Below, piece after piece: positions 1 to 6,807 of a stretch of 64,000 bases of DNA. The notes beneath the pieces were generated by a model. It was not told the origin of the DNA, made no database searches, and saw only the letters and a list, made by a program, of their open reading frames with translations. The translations under genes and the position numbers were made by a program. The DNA comes from an uncultured Johnsonella sp. (GTDB taxonomy: Bacteria; Bacillota; Clostridia; Lachnospirales; Lachnospiraceae), in NCBI GenBank assembly GCA_900766185.1, contig CAAFUL010000045.1, forward strand, positions 1 to 64,000. The letters are read 5' to 3'. How positions within the stretch are numbered: position 1 is the stretch's first letter; every line of letters begins with the position of its first letter.

Positions 1-104
1 CCTTCGCTCATATAGAAACCCCACAAAAAGGCAAAAATTGTCCACTCTGAATGAACAAATGTTCGTGTTTTAGTTAAATTTGTTTGTTTTGAGTAGACAA
101 TCAT
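1..104 (-). CDS. Partial small membrane-type protein (runs off left edge)
   Basis: The first 34 codons of a leftward gene are visible; the rest lies outside the window. It starts at ATG 104-102 behind a good ribosome site (AAAGGAG). The peptide begins MIVYSKQTN and has a hydrophobic aromatic stretch (WTIFAFLWGFYM) that may be a membrane segment. It is the first gene behind the promoter at 135-163. Function unknown. Confidence 0.55.
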   Translation of the reverse strand, partial: MIVYSKQTNLTKTRTFVHSEWTIFAFLWGFYMSE

Positions 105-134
105 CGTTTTTTCTCCTTTCTTTATCTTAATTAC

Positions 135-163
135 ATTATATAATAGAAATAAGGGGGTGTCAA
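135..163 (-). promoter_or_regulatory. Sigma-A-like promoter fused to a short hairpin
   Basis: On the minus strand: TTGACA, a 17-nt spacer and TATAAT, all matching consensus. The -35 box lies in the loop of a 5-bp G/C hairpin (GGGGT/ACCCC) just after the stop of the gene at 182-394, so the hairpin may end that transcript while the promoter starts the next one (gene at 1-104). The same fusion recurs at 4014, 48678, 50243, 52392, 58418 and 63674. Confidence 0.75.
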
Positions 164-181
164 CCCCTTTTCTCAAATTAA

Positions 182-394
182 TTAAATAAAATCTGTTTTA
201 ATTCCTTTAAGTTCAAATCCGTATCTCTCTGCTGCTTCTTTAGCTTCTGGTAAATCATCAAATATCTTAGCTTCGTTTATATCCTTAGTAGTAATTACTA
301 TAGTGTCTGTCACTTCTGAACCATACACCTTAACCTCTTCTTCGAAGAATCTCTCATTTTCCATAATCACATAATAAACTTTACCTATATCCAT
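182..394 (-). CDS. Hypothetical 70-aa acidic protein
   Basis: Starts MDIGKVYYVIMENERFF. The order beta-type start (YYVIMEN), a segment with VITTKDINEAKIFDDL and a short helix (PEAKEAAERYGF) resembles small staphylococcal phage proteins of the DUF2483 type that read 'value followed by column index'. The proteins at 1492-1683 and 19290-19511 in this window share the same outline. Eleven bases separate it from the next gene upstream (405-731), so the two are probably co-transcribed. Function unknown. Confidence 0.6.
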   Translation of the reverse strand: MDIGKVYYVIMENERFFEEEVKVYGSEVTDTIVITTKDINEAKIFDDLPEAKEAAERYGFELKGIKTDFI

Positions 395-404
395 TATATC
401 ACTC

Positions 405-731
405 CTAATAAAAATCTACAATAAGGAAGAAATAATAATTATCATTAAATACAACTTTTTTTCTATATTCTATTGCTTCTACTAGATAATCATTTCTACT
501 AATATCTCTTAACTCTCTATAAAGCAATCTAACGCTTTCCCTATATAAATATAACTCTCCACTATCTACACGTACGCCATACTTAAATAATAATTCTTTA
601 ACAACATCATACATGGAATCAGTCTCTTTATATAACTCTTGAAATATCCATTGATAAGCGTAATTATCATTATATAATAGATATGCTATATCATCTTTCA
701 TTCCAGAATGACACCCATAAACACAAAACAT
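405..731 (-). CDS. Hypothetical 108-aa protein
   Basis: Begins MFCVYGCHSGMKDD behind AAGGAGTG. It is rich in Tyr, Asp and Arg and predicted mostly helical, with no membrane segment or catalytic motif that I recognise. It sits in a leftward operon between the 70-aa protein and a small membrane protein. Function unknown. Confidence 0.6.
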   Translation of the reverse strand: MFCVYGCHSGMKDDIAYLLYNDNYAYQWIFQELYKETDSMYDVVKELLFKYGVRVDSGELYLYRESVRLLYRELRDISRNDYLVEAIEYRKKVVFNDNYYFFLIVDFY

Positions 732-742
732 ATTAACACTCC

Positions 743-895
743 TTATATATTAAACAAAAAAGCCATTCCTATTAAAGAAGACAATATTCCTAAAGTGGAA
801 AATATAATAGCTTCTATCTTGTTATTAGAAACATATACCATTATTTCAGAAAATATAATAAATGCTAACATAATAAACACAATTAGCGTTTCCAT
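743..895 (-). CDS. Small two-span membrane protein (50 aa)
   Basis: I place the start at ATG 895, where GGAGG lies 9 nt upstream; a longer frame begins at 958 but would start upstream of the promoter at 930-958. The protein METLIVFIMLAFII... is almost wholly hydrophobic, with two membrane spans and a short charged turn (NNKIEA). Its role is unknown; small early membrane proteins of this sort are common in staphylococcal phages. Confidence 0.6.
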   Translation of the reverse strand: METLIVFIMLAFIIFSEIMVYVSNNKIEAIIFSTLGILSSLIGMAFLFNI

Positions 896-929
896 ATAAA
901 ACAACCTCCTAAAAAACTTCCTATACAGT

Positions 930-958
930 ATTATACCATATAAGAAGTCATTTGTCAA
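930..958 (-). promoter_or_regulatory. Consensus sigma-A-like promoter
   Basis: Minus strand TTGACA, 17-nt spacer, TATAAT. Transcription would start near 923 and enter the small membrane protein ending at 743. It overlaps the 3' margin of the gene at 965-1480. Confidence 0.75.
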
Positions 959-964
959 TAAATA

Positions 965-1480
965 TTATTGTAATGTATCTTTAAAGTTATCCATATTATC
1001 TTCAATAAATTCTATTTTTTCATATAGAACTTCAAAATCTATTTCCATTTGTTTCAGTAGAAACATATCAGTTACAAATGCTTTTTTAAGTGACGTTGAA
1101 TGGACTAATTCTATTACATTTTTGGAAAATACATTAACTTTTTTCTCATATTTGAGAACTTTTTTATTAAAATCTCTTATTTTACTTTCTTCTAAGTAAT
1201 TTTCAATAGTACGATTAGGTAAATCACTATCAAATTCTAAATCGAAAATCTGATTCATCATGTTACTATATTTATAGTTAATATTTTTGCTTAATGTTAT
1301 AAGTTCAGTGAATTTATTACTAAATAATTTCATTTTATTTTTATATTCTTCTTCGTCTATAATCTCCAATCCTTTAAAATTAACTAAATGAACCATAATC
1401 TCTTTAACAACATCTGTATAAAGTGCCATTTTTTCATTATAGAAATCAAATTTGAGAACATTTTCTAGTTCTAGTTTCAT
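965..1480 (-). CDS. Hypothetical 171-aa coiled-coil-rich protein
   Basis: Highly charged, helical protein (MKLELENVLKFDFYNEK...), with many Lys/Glu/Asn and heptad-like Leu/Ile spacing through about residues 60-165. There is no signal peptide or membrane span, and no known domain recognised. It starts behind AAGGAGTG and is followed after 11 nt upstream by the 63-aa protein of the same transcript. Confidence 0.6.
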   Translation of the reverse strand: MKLELENVLKFDFYNEKMALYTDVVKEIMVHLVNFKGLEIIDEEEYKNKMKLFSNKFTELITLSKNINYKYSNMMNQIFDLEFDSDLPNRTIENYLEESKIRDFNKKVLKYEKKVNVFSKNVIELVHSTSLKKAFVTDMFLLKQMEIDFEVLYEKIEFIEDNMDNFKDTLQ

Positions 1481-1491
1481 ACAAGCACTCC

Positions 1492-1683
1492 TTATTTAAA
1501 ACTATTTACATCAATAGGAATAATCTGATGCATTGCTAAGAAATTTTGCTTTTCAACAAACGCTTTAGCTGATTTTTCTGTATCAAATACAAAGAATTTT
1601 TGCTGATTCGTATTAGTTAATCCAATAACTTGGAACACTCTACCTTTTCTTTTCATTGCTTTTTTTGTTTCTTCTAAGTTCAT
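1492..1683 (-). CDS. Hypothetical 63-aa basic protein
   Basis: Begins MNLEETKKAMKRKGR. The segment FFVFDTEKSAKAFVEKQNF follows the same pattern as the proteins at 182-394 and 19290-19511 (a beta strand with an aromatic residue, then an Asp/Glu-led helix). It is probably a member of the same small-fold family. Function unknown. Confidence 0.55.
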   Translation of the reverse strand: MNLEETKKAMKRKGRVFQVIGLTNTNQQKFFVFDTEKSAKAFVEKQNFLAMHQIIPIDVNSFK

Positions 1684-1722
1684 ATACTATTTTTCTCCTT
1701 TATTTTTATAAATTTTTAATGC

Positions 1723-1839
1723 TTATTCTTTGTTTTCTGCATTTACTACATATAATTTTTCATTTTCTCTTAATTTTTCTATATTTTTATGAATATGTCC
1801 TATATTATCTGTAAATTCCCTAATTAAGTATTGGGTCAT
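1723..1839 (-). CDS. Hypothetical 38-aa microprotein
   Basis: ATG 1839-1837 overlaps the stop of the upstream gene (1836-2069) as ATGA, a typical translational-coupling overlap. The product is MTQYLIREFTDNIGHIHKNI... and ends NAENKE. It fills what would otherwise be a gap of 150 nt. The overlap is the main support; function unknown. Confidence 0.45.
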   Translation of the reverse strand: MTQYLIREFTDNIGHIHKNIEKLRENEKLYVVNAENKE

Positions 1840-2069
1840 TTAATAGTCACGACCCCTTTAACAACAATAATAGAATCGTGAGAACCATAATCTATATGTG
1901 TTTCATTGTTAACTTCCCAAATTCTTAAATAAGGAGATAAAGGTAATTGTTTTAGTTCTGGTAATTGTTTAGCCATTTCTGACCAACTTGAACCTTTTAC
2001 AACTTCTCCTAATTTAATACCTCTTTTTTGATGATTTTTTCTAAGATAAACTTTAGAATATTCTGTCAT
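1836..2069 (-). CDS. Hypothetical 77-aa protein
   Basis: Begins MTEYSKVYLRKNHQKRG; basic N-terminal half, then a beta-rich acidic tail (VNNETHIDYGSHDS). No motif recognised. Its stop overlaps the start of the 38-aa microprotein downstream. Confidence 0.55.
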   Translation of the reverse strand: MTEYSKVYLRKNHQKRGIKLGEVVKGSSWSEMAKQLPELKQLPLSPYLRIWEVNNETHIDYGSHDSIIVVKGVVTIK

Positions 2070-2095
2070 GCTAACAACTCACTCTTTCTAATTTG

Positions 2096-2449
2096 TTATT
2101 TTTTGTTCCATTTTGAATCTGGTTTTAATAAACCTTCCGTCTTTAAATCGTCATTTAAACAACGTACTTCATTATCAGAATTATAATAGACTTTTGCTAA
2201 ATATCTACCAAAAACATCATCTTTATATGTTTGAATATATATTTTTTGACCTTCAACACATAACTTAGTAAAGTTTGTAGCTTCTCTAAAGTTATCTTGA
2301 CCTCTTTCTGGTGTGTCTACGTCAAGAAGTCTCAGTCTACGTTCAGCAGATGTCTTAAATCCTAAATCTAATATTACGTCTATTGTATCTCCGTCAACTA
2401 CATTAGTACAAACTCCTTGAAATATATATAAACTATCCTTGATATCCAA
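2096..2449 (-). CDS. Staphylococcal-nuclease-like (SNase) protein
   Basis: A 117-aa protein with the thermonuclease (SNase, OB-fold) core: VVDGDTIDV (Asp of the Ca site), RLRLLDVDTPERG (catalytic Arg, Asp-Thr and Glu) and DVFGRYLAKVYY (second catalytic Arg). SNase enzymes cut DNA and RNA to 3'-phosphates. It is shorter than the secreted staphylococcal nuclease domain (about 149 aa) and has no signal peptide, so it should act in the cytoplasm, perhaps in host DNA degradation or nucleotide salvage. All expected catalytic residues are present. It belongs to the leftward early operon. Confidence 0.85.
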   Translation of the reverse strand: MDIKDSLYIFQGVCTNVVDGDTIDVILDLGFKTSAERRLRLLDVDTPERGQDNFREATNFTKLCVEGQKIYIQTYKDDVFGRYLAKVYYNSDNEVRCLNDDLKTEGLLKPDSKWNKK

Positions 2450-2462
2450 ATTATCACTCCTA

Positions 2463-2927
2463 TTATGCTAAACTATAATCATTTCCGTAAATATCTTTAT
2501 ATATTTTAATCTTATCTGGAACGCTAGAATGGTATTCTTTAATCCCGTTCATTACACCTAAGCCAATCATTCTTGCATAGGATTGTGTTTTATAAGTTTT
2601 TGTATAATTAAACATTCTATCCATGATATTAAATGGTCTCAAGTCACATTCTTTATCGAAAATCACACCAATTTTATCATTTCCCATTATTTCTATGTCT
2701 CTTTTATGCTCTTTTAGAAATCTTTCAGCTACATATAGCTCGTCTTCTGTAAAAATACCGTCAATTTTACTAATAAATACCCCAAATGAGCCACTTTCAA
2801 CCATTCTAATAGTCTCGATTTGCATGTTTTTTCCGTCTATTTTATCGTAAAATGTCTCGATTTCCATAACATTATTAACTTTATTTAAGTCACTTACTTT
2901 TAATAAAAAATTCAATTCTTCATACAT
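2463..2927 (-). CDS. Hypothetical 154-aa protein
   Basis: Begins MYEELNFLLKVSDLNKV. Mixed alpha/beta and acidic, with a segment VFISKIDGIFTEDELYVAERFLKEH that looks like a folded globular domain. No family recognised. It lies directly upstream of the SNase gene (13 nt gap) and is probably co-translated with it. Confidence 0.6.
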   Translation of the reverse strand: MYEELNFLLKVSDLNKVNNVMEIETFYDKIDGKNMQIETIRMVESGSFGVFISKIDGIFTEDELYVAERFLKEHKRDIEIMGNDKIGVIFDKECDLRPFNIMDRMFNYTKTYKTQSYARMIGLGVMNGIKEYHSSVPDKIKIYKDIYGNDYSLA

Positions 2928-2954
2928 TTTCCTAATTACTCCTTATTTTCTTAC

Positions 2955-3284
2955 TTATTTTACCTTATAATTAGTAATTCCACGCATTTTAAACTGTTTT
3001 CTTGCTGCTTTTATATTATTATCTGTTGGATTCTTTAATGTTACCACATATTTACCTCTTTTGTAAAGTATTGTATTAGAACCAGCTACTCTATTAAGTT
3101 CTGATTTTAATAATTCTAAACTTCTTTTACCATTTTCTTTAGAAAATTTATTATTTGCTACTTCTTGTTGCAGTTCTTGTTTACCACTATGTACTATTCC
3201 TAAGAAAATTAGTATAGGTATTATTATAAATTGTCCGATAATTATAAATGAACATATAATAAAAACTAATCCAATTATAAACAT
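2955..3284 (-). CDS. Membrane protein, 109 aa, possible paralogue of the 105-aa neighbour
   Basis: N-terminal third is hydrophobic (about residues 1-31, one or two spans), then a charged cytosolic helix and a small beta domain ending GITNYKVK. The neighbour at 3300-3617 has the same order and a similar ending (GVKNFRIM), which suggests an old duplication. Function unknown. Confidence 0.6.
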   Translation of the reverse strand: MFIIGLVFIICSFIIIGQFIIIPILIFLGIVHSGKQELQQEVANNKFSKENGKRSLELLKSELNRVAGSNTILYKRGKYVVTLKNPTDNNIKAARKQFKMRGITNYKVK

Positions 3285-3299
3285 ATTAATCTCTCCTTT

Positions 3300-3617
3300 T
3301 TACATTATTCTAAAGTTTTTGACACCATGTTTAATAAGAATATCATATGTTTTTTCTTCGTTTTTCTTATTAACAACATTAATATCAAAATATTTTCTTT
3401 TTATATCATATTCAAAACTACAATTACAATCTTTTTCAACTAATTCTTCAAGTAATTCAGTTCTTTTATCTTTTCCAATCTGTTCATCTAAATATTCAAC
3501 AGAATTTTTTCTTTTAGGTGCTAACTTCTTAGCTCCAAGTCCTAATAATCCAATAACTAAAATGTATGACATATATATTAAACCTATAGTTACTCCTAAC
3601 AGGAATAGTAATATCAT
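3300..3617 (-). CDS. Membrane protein, 105 aa, possible paralogue of the 109-aa neighbour
   Basis: Begins MILLFLLGVTIGLIYMSY: one long or two short membrane spans in residues 1-30, then a basic linker and a small alpha/beta domain with a Cys pair (KDCNCSF). First gene behind the promoter at 3648-3675. Function unknown. Confidence 0.6.
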   Translation of the reverse strand: MILLFLLGVTIGLIYMSYILVIGLLGLGAKKLAPKRKNSVEYLDEQIGKDKRTELLEELVEKDCNCSFEYDIKRKYFDINVVNKKNEEKTYDILIKHGVKNFRIM

Positions 3618-3647
3618 TATTAAACACTCCTTTTTGTTTATATATTA

Positions 3648-3675
3648 ATTATAACATATTATTTATCTTTGTCAA
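3648..3675 (-). promoter_or_regulatory. Sigma-A-like promoter with extended -10
   Basis: Minus strand TTGACA, 16-nt spacer, TGTTATAAT (extended -10). It overlaps the end of the gene at 3659-3982 and would drive the membrane-protein pair and SNase operon to the left. Confidence 0.7.
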
Positions 3676-3982
3676 CCTTAAATTCATTAATAATATCTAA
3701 ATATTCTTGTCTTTCTTGTTCTCTTTTCTCAATGGCTTGTTGTTTAGTTGAACGTTTATGTTTAATTACTGTTACTAAAATTTCTGTATTACCTTTCTTT
3801 TGTAAGATAAATTCTCTATAATTTTTATAAAATATATGTTTTTTGTCTCCAATATTAATAATTCTTTTGTTTTTGAGCGCTTTTAAATCTTTCATTATAG
3901 CGTCTCTTGTTTTCTTTTGATTATAGTTGATACGTTCTGCATATCTCTCCATTGCATGGTCTGTAATTATGTATTTTGTCAT
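3659..3982 (-). CDS. Hypothetical 107-aa basic protein, HAxxRxxxR motif
   Basis: The N-terminus ITDHAMERYAERI has the His-Ala-x-x-Arg-x-x-x-Arg pattern seen in DUF4258-like and RelE-fold small proteins, followed by a beta-rich core (KHIFYKNYREFILQ, EILVTVIKH) and a charged C-terminal helix. A RelE-type RNA-binding role is possible but not shown. It sits as a single gene between two promoters. Confidence 0.55.
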   Translation of the reverse strand: MTKYIITDHAMERYAERINYNQKKTRDAIMKDLKALKNKRIINIGDKKHIFYKNYREFILQKKGNTEILVTVIKHKRSTKQQAIEKREQERQEYLDIINEFKVDKDK

Positions 3983-4013
3983 TTTTAATTCACTCCTTAT
4001 TTGTTATACTCTT

Positions 4014-4042
4014 ATTATAAACTAAAACTCTCAAAGTGTCAA
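4014..4042 (-). promoter_or_regulatory. Consensus promoter inside a terminator hairpin
   Basis: Minus strand TTGACA, 17-nt spacer, TATAAT. The -35 box lies in the loop of the hairpin CTCTCA...TGAGAG (4029-4052), which is followed on the minus strand by a T-rich stretch. The hairpin ends the 233-aa gene and the promoter starts the 107-aa gene. Confidence 0.75.
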
Positions 4043-4740
4043 CCATGAGAGTTAGAAAAACTAGAAATTTTTCTTTTTTTATTTTTAAATTTTACTTTCT
4101 TAAATTTTTTATAACTCCAGTATCTCATTGAATATAAATCTAAAAGTAACTTTGTATAATCTAAATTTAATTCATTCATAATTTTACAAAAACCAATGTC
4201 TTTTATAATATAAGTTTCGTTTTCTTTTTGAATAATATGATTTGAATCATTTTTTAAATCTTCGCATATTTTAAAAATATATTTTTCGTTAGTATCTAAA
4301 ATATCAGCAATTACTTTATGGCTATAATATATTTGTCCATAAAGAACAGAATAAGGAATATTATTCAACTCTGTATTATCGTGTTTGATTCCTTTATCTT
4401 TTGGAACATAAGCCATATCTTTGTTTTTATTATTTTTATTTCTATATTTTCCTAATATTAAATTAGATTTTCTACGTTTCCTATTTCTTCCTTTAAGATT
4501 TTTTAATAACAATTCATATCCTGTTTGGGATAAATAATATTTATTGTTTTTTAATATTACTATATTTTTTTCTCCTTTTTTTATAGATTTTACAATAGGA
4601 ACTATTTTATCTTTTCTTAAATTCAATTGTTCTAATATATCCTCTAACTTAATACAATATAATATTTTATCTCCTACTTTAAATTCATAAAAATTAACAT
4701 CTACTTTTACACTATTATTATTAAAATTCTTTTTATACAT
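4039..4740 (-). CDS. Possible DNA-binding regulator with a duplicated domain (233 aa)
   Basis: Two related segments can be seen: residues about 25-82 (ILYCIKLEDILEQLNL...YYLSQTGYELLLKNL) and about 135-195 (IYYSHKVIADILDTNE...YIIKDIGFCKIMNEL). Each reads as a helix-turn-helix followed by a two-strand wing and a helix, like phage antirepressor or KilA-type accessory domains. They are joined by a very basic linker rich in Lys/Arg/Asn and followed by a basic tail. It is the first leftward gene next to the large non-coding region, a common place for a regulator. The function is inferred, not established. Confidence 0.55.
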   Translation of the reverse strand: MYKKNFNNNSVKVDVNFYEFKVGDKILYCIKLEDILEQLNLRKDKIVPIVKSIKKGEKNIVILKNNKYYLSQTGYELLLKNLKGRNRKRRKSNLILGKYRNKNNKNKDMAYVPKDKGIKHDNTELNNIPYSVLYGQIYYSHKVIADILDTNEKYIFKICEDLKNDSNHIIQKENETYIIKDIGFCKIMNELNLDYTKLLLDLYSMRYWSYKKFKKVKFKNKKRKISSFSNSHG

Positions 4741-5394
4741 ATTGTGTTCTCCTTATTCATACATAATAAAAAAACTATTGTATATTTTTCAGAATGAAAA
4801 ATGTAATCAATATATATTTACAATGTGTTTGTTAGTGAGCTAAGCGAACTAACATTACAGATTGTTATATATATTGTAAGTATCTCGATGAAGTGTTTAG
4901 TCGCTAACAAGTTAGCTCCTGTGTGCCAAAAATTACTACGTAATTGTTTGTCACAGTATTTTTTAATTATTATTTTTTAAACACTTAATAACAAACACTC
5001 AATAAACAATAGTTAAAAAAGTATATACTTATCCCTAATATACTCTCTGTTCTCAAAAACTTTTTTCAAAAAGATACCGCACTTGAAAGCCTAACGGTAA
5101 TTACATTGAGACGATACGTACTGAAAAGCACGCCTAAATTCTCCAAGTTAAAGCAACTGTTCTTACGGGAAGTTACAATAACACCCAACCTTTAAGTATT
5201 TATTGTGCGGACTGGTTTAACCACACTAGAACATAGCTAGATACTCAAAACGAAATAAGTCTAACGTAACAATATACGCAATGCTATGCTGGTCTACTTT
5301 CTAATCATCATCTATTATCGGCGAGACGACCACCTGTCCGTTTATACAAACATAGGACAACTAACAAAACTTAAACTATTTATTTTCTATATAT

Positions 5395-5424
5395 ATTATA
5401 ACATATACCTGATATATCTGTCAA
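5395..5424 (-). promoter_or_regulatory. Leftward sigma-A-like promoter
   Basis: Minus strand TTGACA, 18-nt spacer, TATAAT with extended -10 (TGTTATAAT). A second TGTTATAAT extended -10 occurs near 5475. Transcripts would run through the structured 5390-4741 region into the regulator gene at 4740. Confidence 0.6.
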
Positions 5425-5587
5425 GCGTTTTTTAAAATTTATTTAAAAATATTATATTTTTTCTTTCTGTATATATTATAACACACAGAGTAATGTTTGT
5501 GTTAATTATTTTATGACAAATTTGTGACATTATTATTCTTATTTATGTAAAAAATTAGTAAACAACACCCGAAAATGCACGTTATTG

Positions 5588-5619
5588 TTACATATATAAT
5601 GTAAAGGGTTTTATACATA
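5588..5619 (+). promoter_or_regulatory. Hairpin-TATACATA element, first rightward unit
   Basis: A 6-bp hairpin (TTACAT/ATGTAA, 5588-5604) is followed by TATACATA at 5612-5619, then A-rich sequence leading to the zinc-ribbon gene at 5664. It is one of about ten copies of this arrangement on the rightward strand. Confidence 0.5.
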
Positions 5620-5663
5620 TAAAAAAGGAAATTGTCATCTTTCTTAAATAGGAAGGTGTAAAA

Positions 5664-5789
5664 ATGACAAGCAATCCAAAATGCTCTAATTGTAACGGGC
5701 AAACTAAACATATAGACACAGACGAATACGAATGTGTTTATTGCGGTTGTGTTCTTGATGAATATGGAGATGTTATTCATGAGATATAA
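5664..5789 (+). CDS. Zinc-ribbon microprotein (41 aa)
   Basis: Short gene with SD AGGAAGG. The product has two CxxC knuckles, CSNC and CVYC followed by a third Cys pair, and an acidic tail (DEYGDVIHEI), like a stand-alone zinc ribbon. Its last 11 nt overlap the HNH gene in another frame, so the two are translationally coupled. A role near the HNH/terminase in packaging is possible; not established. Confidence 0.6.
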   Translation: MTSNPKCSNCNGQTKHIDTDEYECVYCGCVLDEYGDVIHEI

Positions 5790-6180
5790 AGTTTGTTCAC
5801 ATTGTGGCAGAAGATACGATGCAAACAAACAATGTATTTGTCAAGTAAATAATTCAAATGAATATAGTAAACAATATTATGAACAAAACAAAGAACGTAA
5901 AAAACAATTAAACAGTAAGCGTTGGAAAACTTTAAGAGAGAGAATTATTAAAAGAGACGGTGGAATGTGTAACAGATGTTGGGTAAGTCTTAATGTTATA
6001 GAAACAAAAGATTTACAAGTACACCATATCAAACCACGTTCTGAATATCCAGAGTTAATGTATGACCCAAACAACTTAATAACAGTTTGTAAAACATGTA
6101 ACCTTGCATTAGGAACAAAAGGTAGTTTAGATTGGGAAGTACAAAAGTTTAATGAAGATATTGACGAACTAAGATTATAA
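5779..6180 (+). CDS. HNH endonuclease next to terminase
   Basis: A 133-aa protein starting at ATG 5779 (GGAG 9 nt upstream). The N-terminus has a zinc knuckle (CSHC...CIC); the core is RDGGMCNRCW, then LQVHHIKPRSEYPEL, NNLITVCKTCN, the His-His/Asn/CxxC pattern of phage HNH nucleases. In cos-type phages of Gram-positive bacteria such HNH proteins are encoded beside terS and terL and are required with the large terminase for cos cleavage. The location directly upstream of the small terminase fits that role. Confidence 0.85.
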   Translation: MRYKVCSHCGRRYDANKQCICQVNNSNEYSKQYYEQNKERKKQLNSKRWKTLRERIIKRDGGMCNRCWVSLNVIETKDLQVHHIKPRSEYPELMYDPNNLITVCKTCNLALGTKGSLDWEVQKFNEDIDELRL

Positions 6181-6198
6181 ATAAGGAGGGAAAAGGTA

Positions 6199-6708
6199 AT
6201 GTCAAGAGGTAGACCAAAAGCGCCAGCCCAACTTGTAGACCCAAGCAAAAACCATAGATATAATAAATCGCAAGTTGAACAAATGAAAAAATCAGAAGAT
6301 GAATTAAAAGGCAAGTCTGAAAAAGTATCTGACATTCCGGAGTACCTATCAGACCTAGCTAAAGAATACTACTCTTTTATAGTTAATGAAATGGAAGTAA
6401 GTGGTGTTTTAAGTAATCTTGATATTCCAGTGGTCGTTCAGATTTCAGAAACGTTAGCGATTATAAGAGAGTGTGATGCTGATATTCAATTAGACGGATT
6501 GTGGTATTATGAACCAGACAGAAATGGTAGAGATGTTAAAAAGAAAAACCCTTCTGTCGATATTAGAGATAAAGCACTTAATCAATTTAAACAACTGGCT
6601 GTTCAATTAGGTATGACACCGTCATCAAGAAGTAGTTTAGCAGCAGCTAATATAGAAAAGCAAGAAAAAGAAGAAGACCCATTATTAAAAGTTCTTAATC
6701 AAAAATAA
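6199..6708 (+). CDS. terS: Terminase small subunit, P27 family
   Basis: A 169-aa protein with the P27-type layout: N-terminal MSRGRPKAPAQL, a charged helix (KSQVEQMKKSEDELKGK), a helical DNA-binding core (LAKEYYSFIVNEMEVSG) and the C-terminal LAVQLGMTPSSRSSL motif typical of the family. It would recognise the packaging site and recruit the large terminase. SD AAGGAGGG. In most phages terL follows directly; here 3.6 kb with the Ro-like gene, RNA repeats, a phosphoesterase and a tRNA intervene. Confidence 0.85.
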   Translation: MSRGRPKAPAQLVDPSKNHRYNKSQVEQMKKSEDELKGKSEKVSDIPEYLSDLAKEYYSFIVNEMEVSGVLSNLDIPVVVQISETLAIIRECDADIQLDGLWYYEPDRNGRDVKKKNPSVDIRDKALNQFKQLAVQLGMTPSSRSSLAAANIEKQEKEEDPLLKVLNQK

Positions 6709-6740
6709 TATAAGACCGTCATTTGATTGTAAAAGACTAC

Positions 6741-6781
6741 GGACACTAAGTCAATTAGGTTTAGAGGTGTCCATATACATA
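6741..6781 (+). promoter_or_regulatory. Hairpin-TATACATA element before the Ro-like gene
   Basis: GGACAC (6741-6746) pairs with GTGTCC (6767-6772), followed after one base by TATACATA (6774-6781). It lies between terS and the Ro-like gene. There is no T-run as in an intrinsic terminator. Confidence 0.55.
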
Positions 6782-6807
6782 TTAAAACTTGAAAGGAAGT
6801 CGTTCCC

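Larger units (their letters stand above)
4741..5663. other. Large divergent non-coding region, candidate cos/regulatory RNA region
   Basis: Over 900 nt without a convincing gene lie between the leftward early genes and the rightward HNH/terminase genes. Visible features: hairpins GTTAGT...ACTAAC (4840-4862), GCTAAC/GTTAGC (about 4902-4915), an outer CTGTG/CACAG stem enclosing AATTAC/GTAATT (about 4918-4954), and a block at 5060-5360 that is clearly richer in G/C and poor in long A/T runs, with a perfect palindrome TGGTTTAACCA near 5213. Leftward promoters lie at its right edge, so 4741-5390 may be transcribed as a leader or small RNA. In HNH/terminase cos phages the cohesive end usually lies just upstream of HNH-terS, that is, here. 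Confidence 0.55.

Noticed and set aside
5511..5828. Leftward 105-aa open frame across the zinc-ribbon and HNH starts
   Set aside because: It is antisense to two well-supported genes, has no ribosome site and hydrophobic shadow composition.
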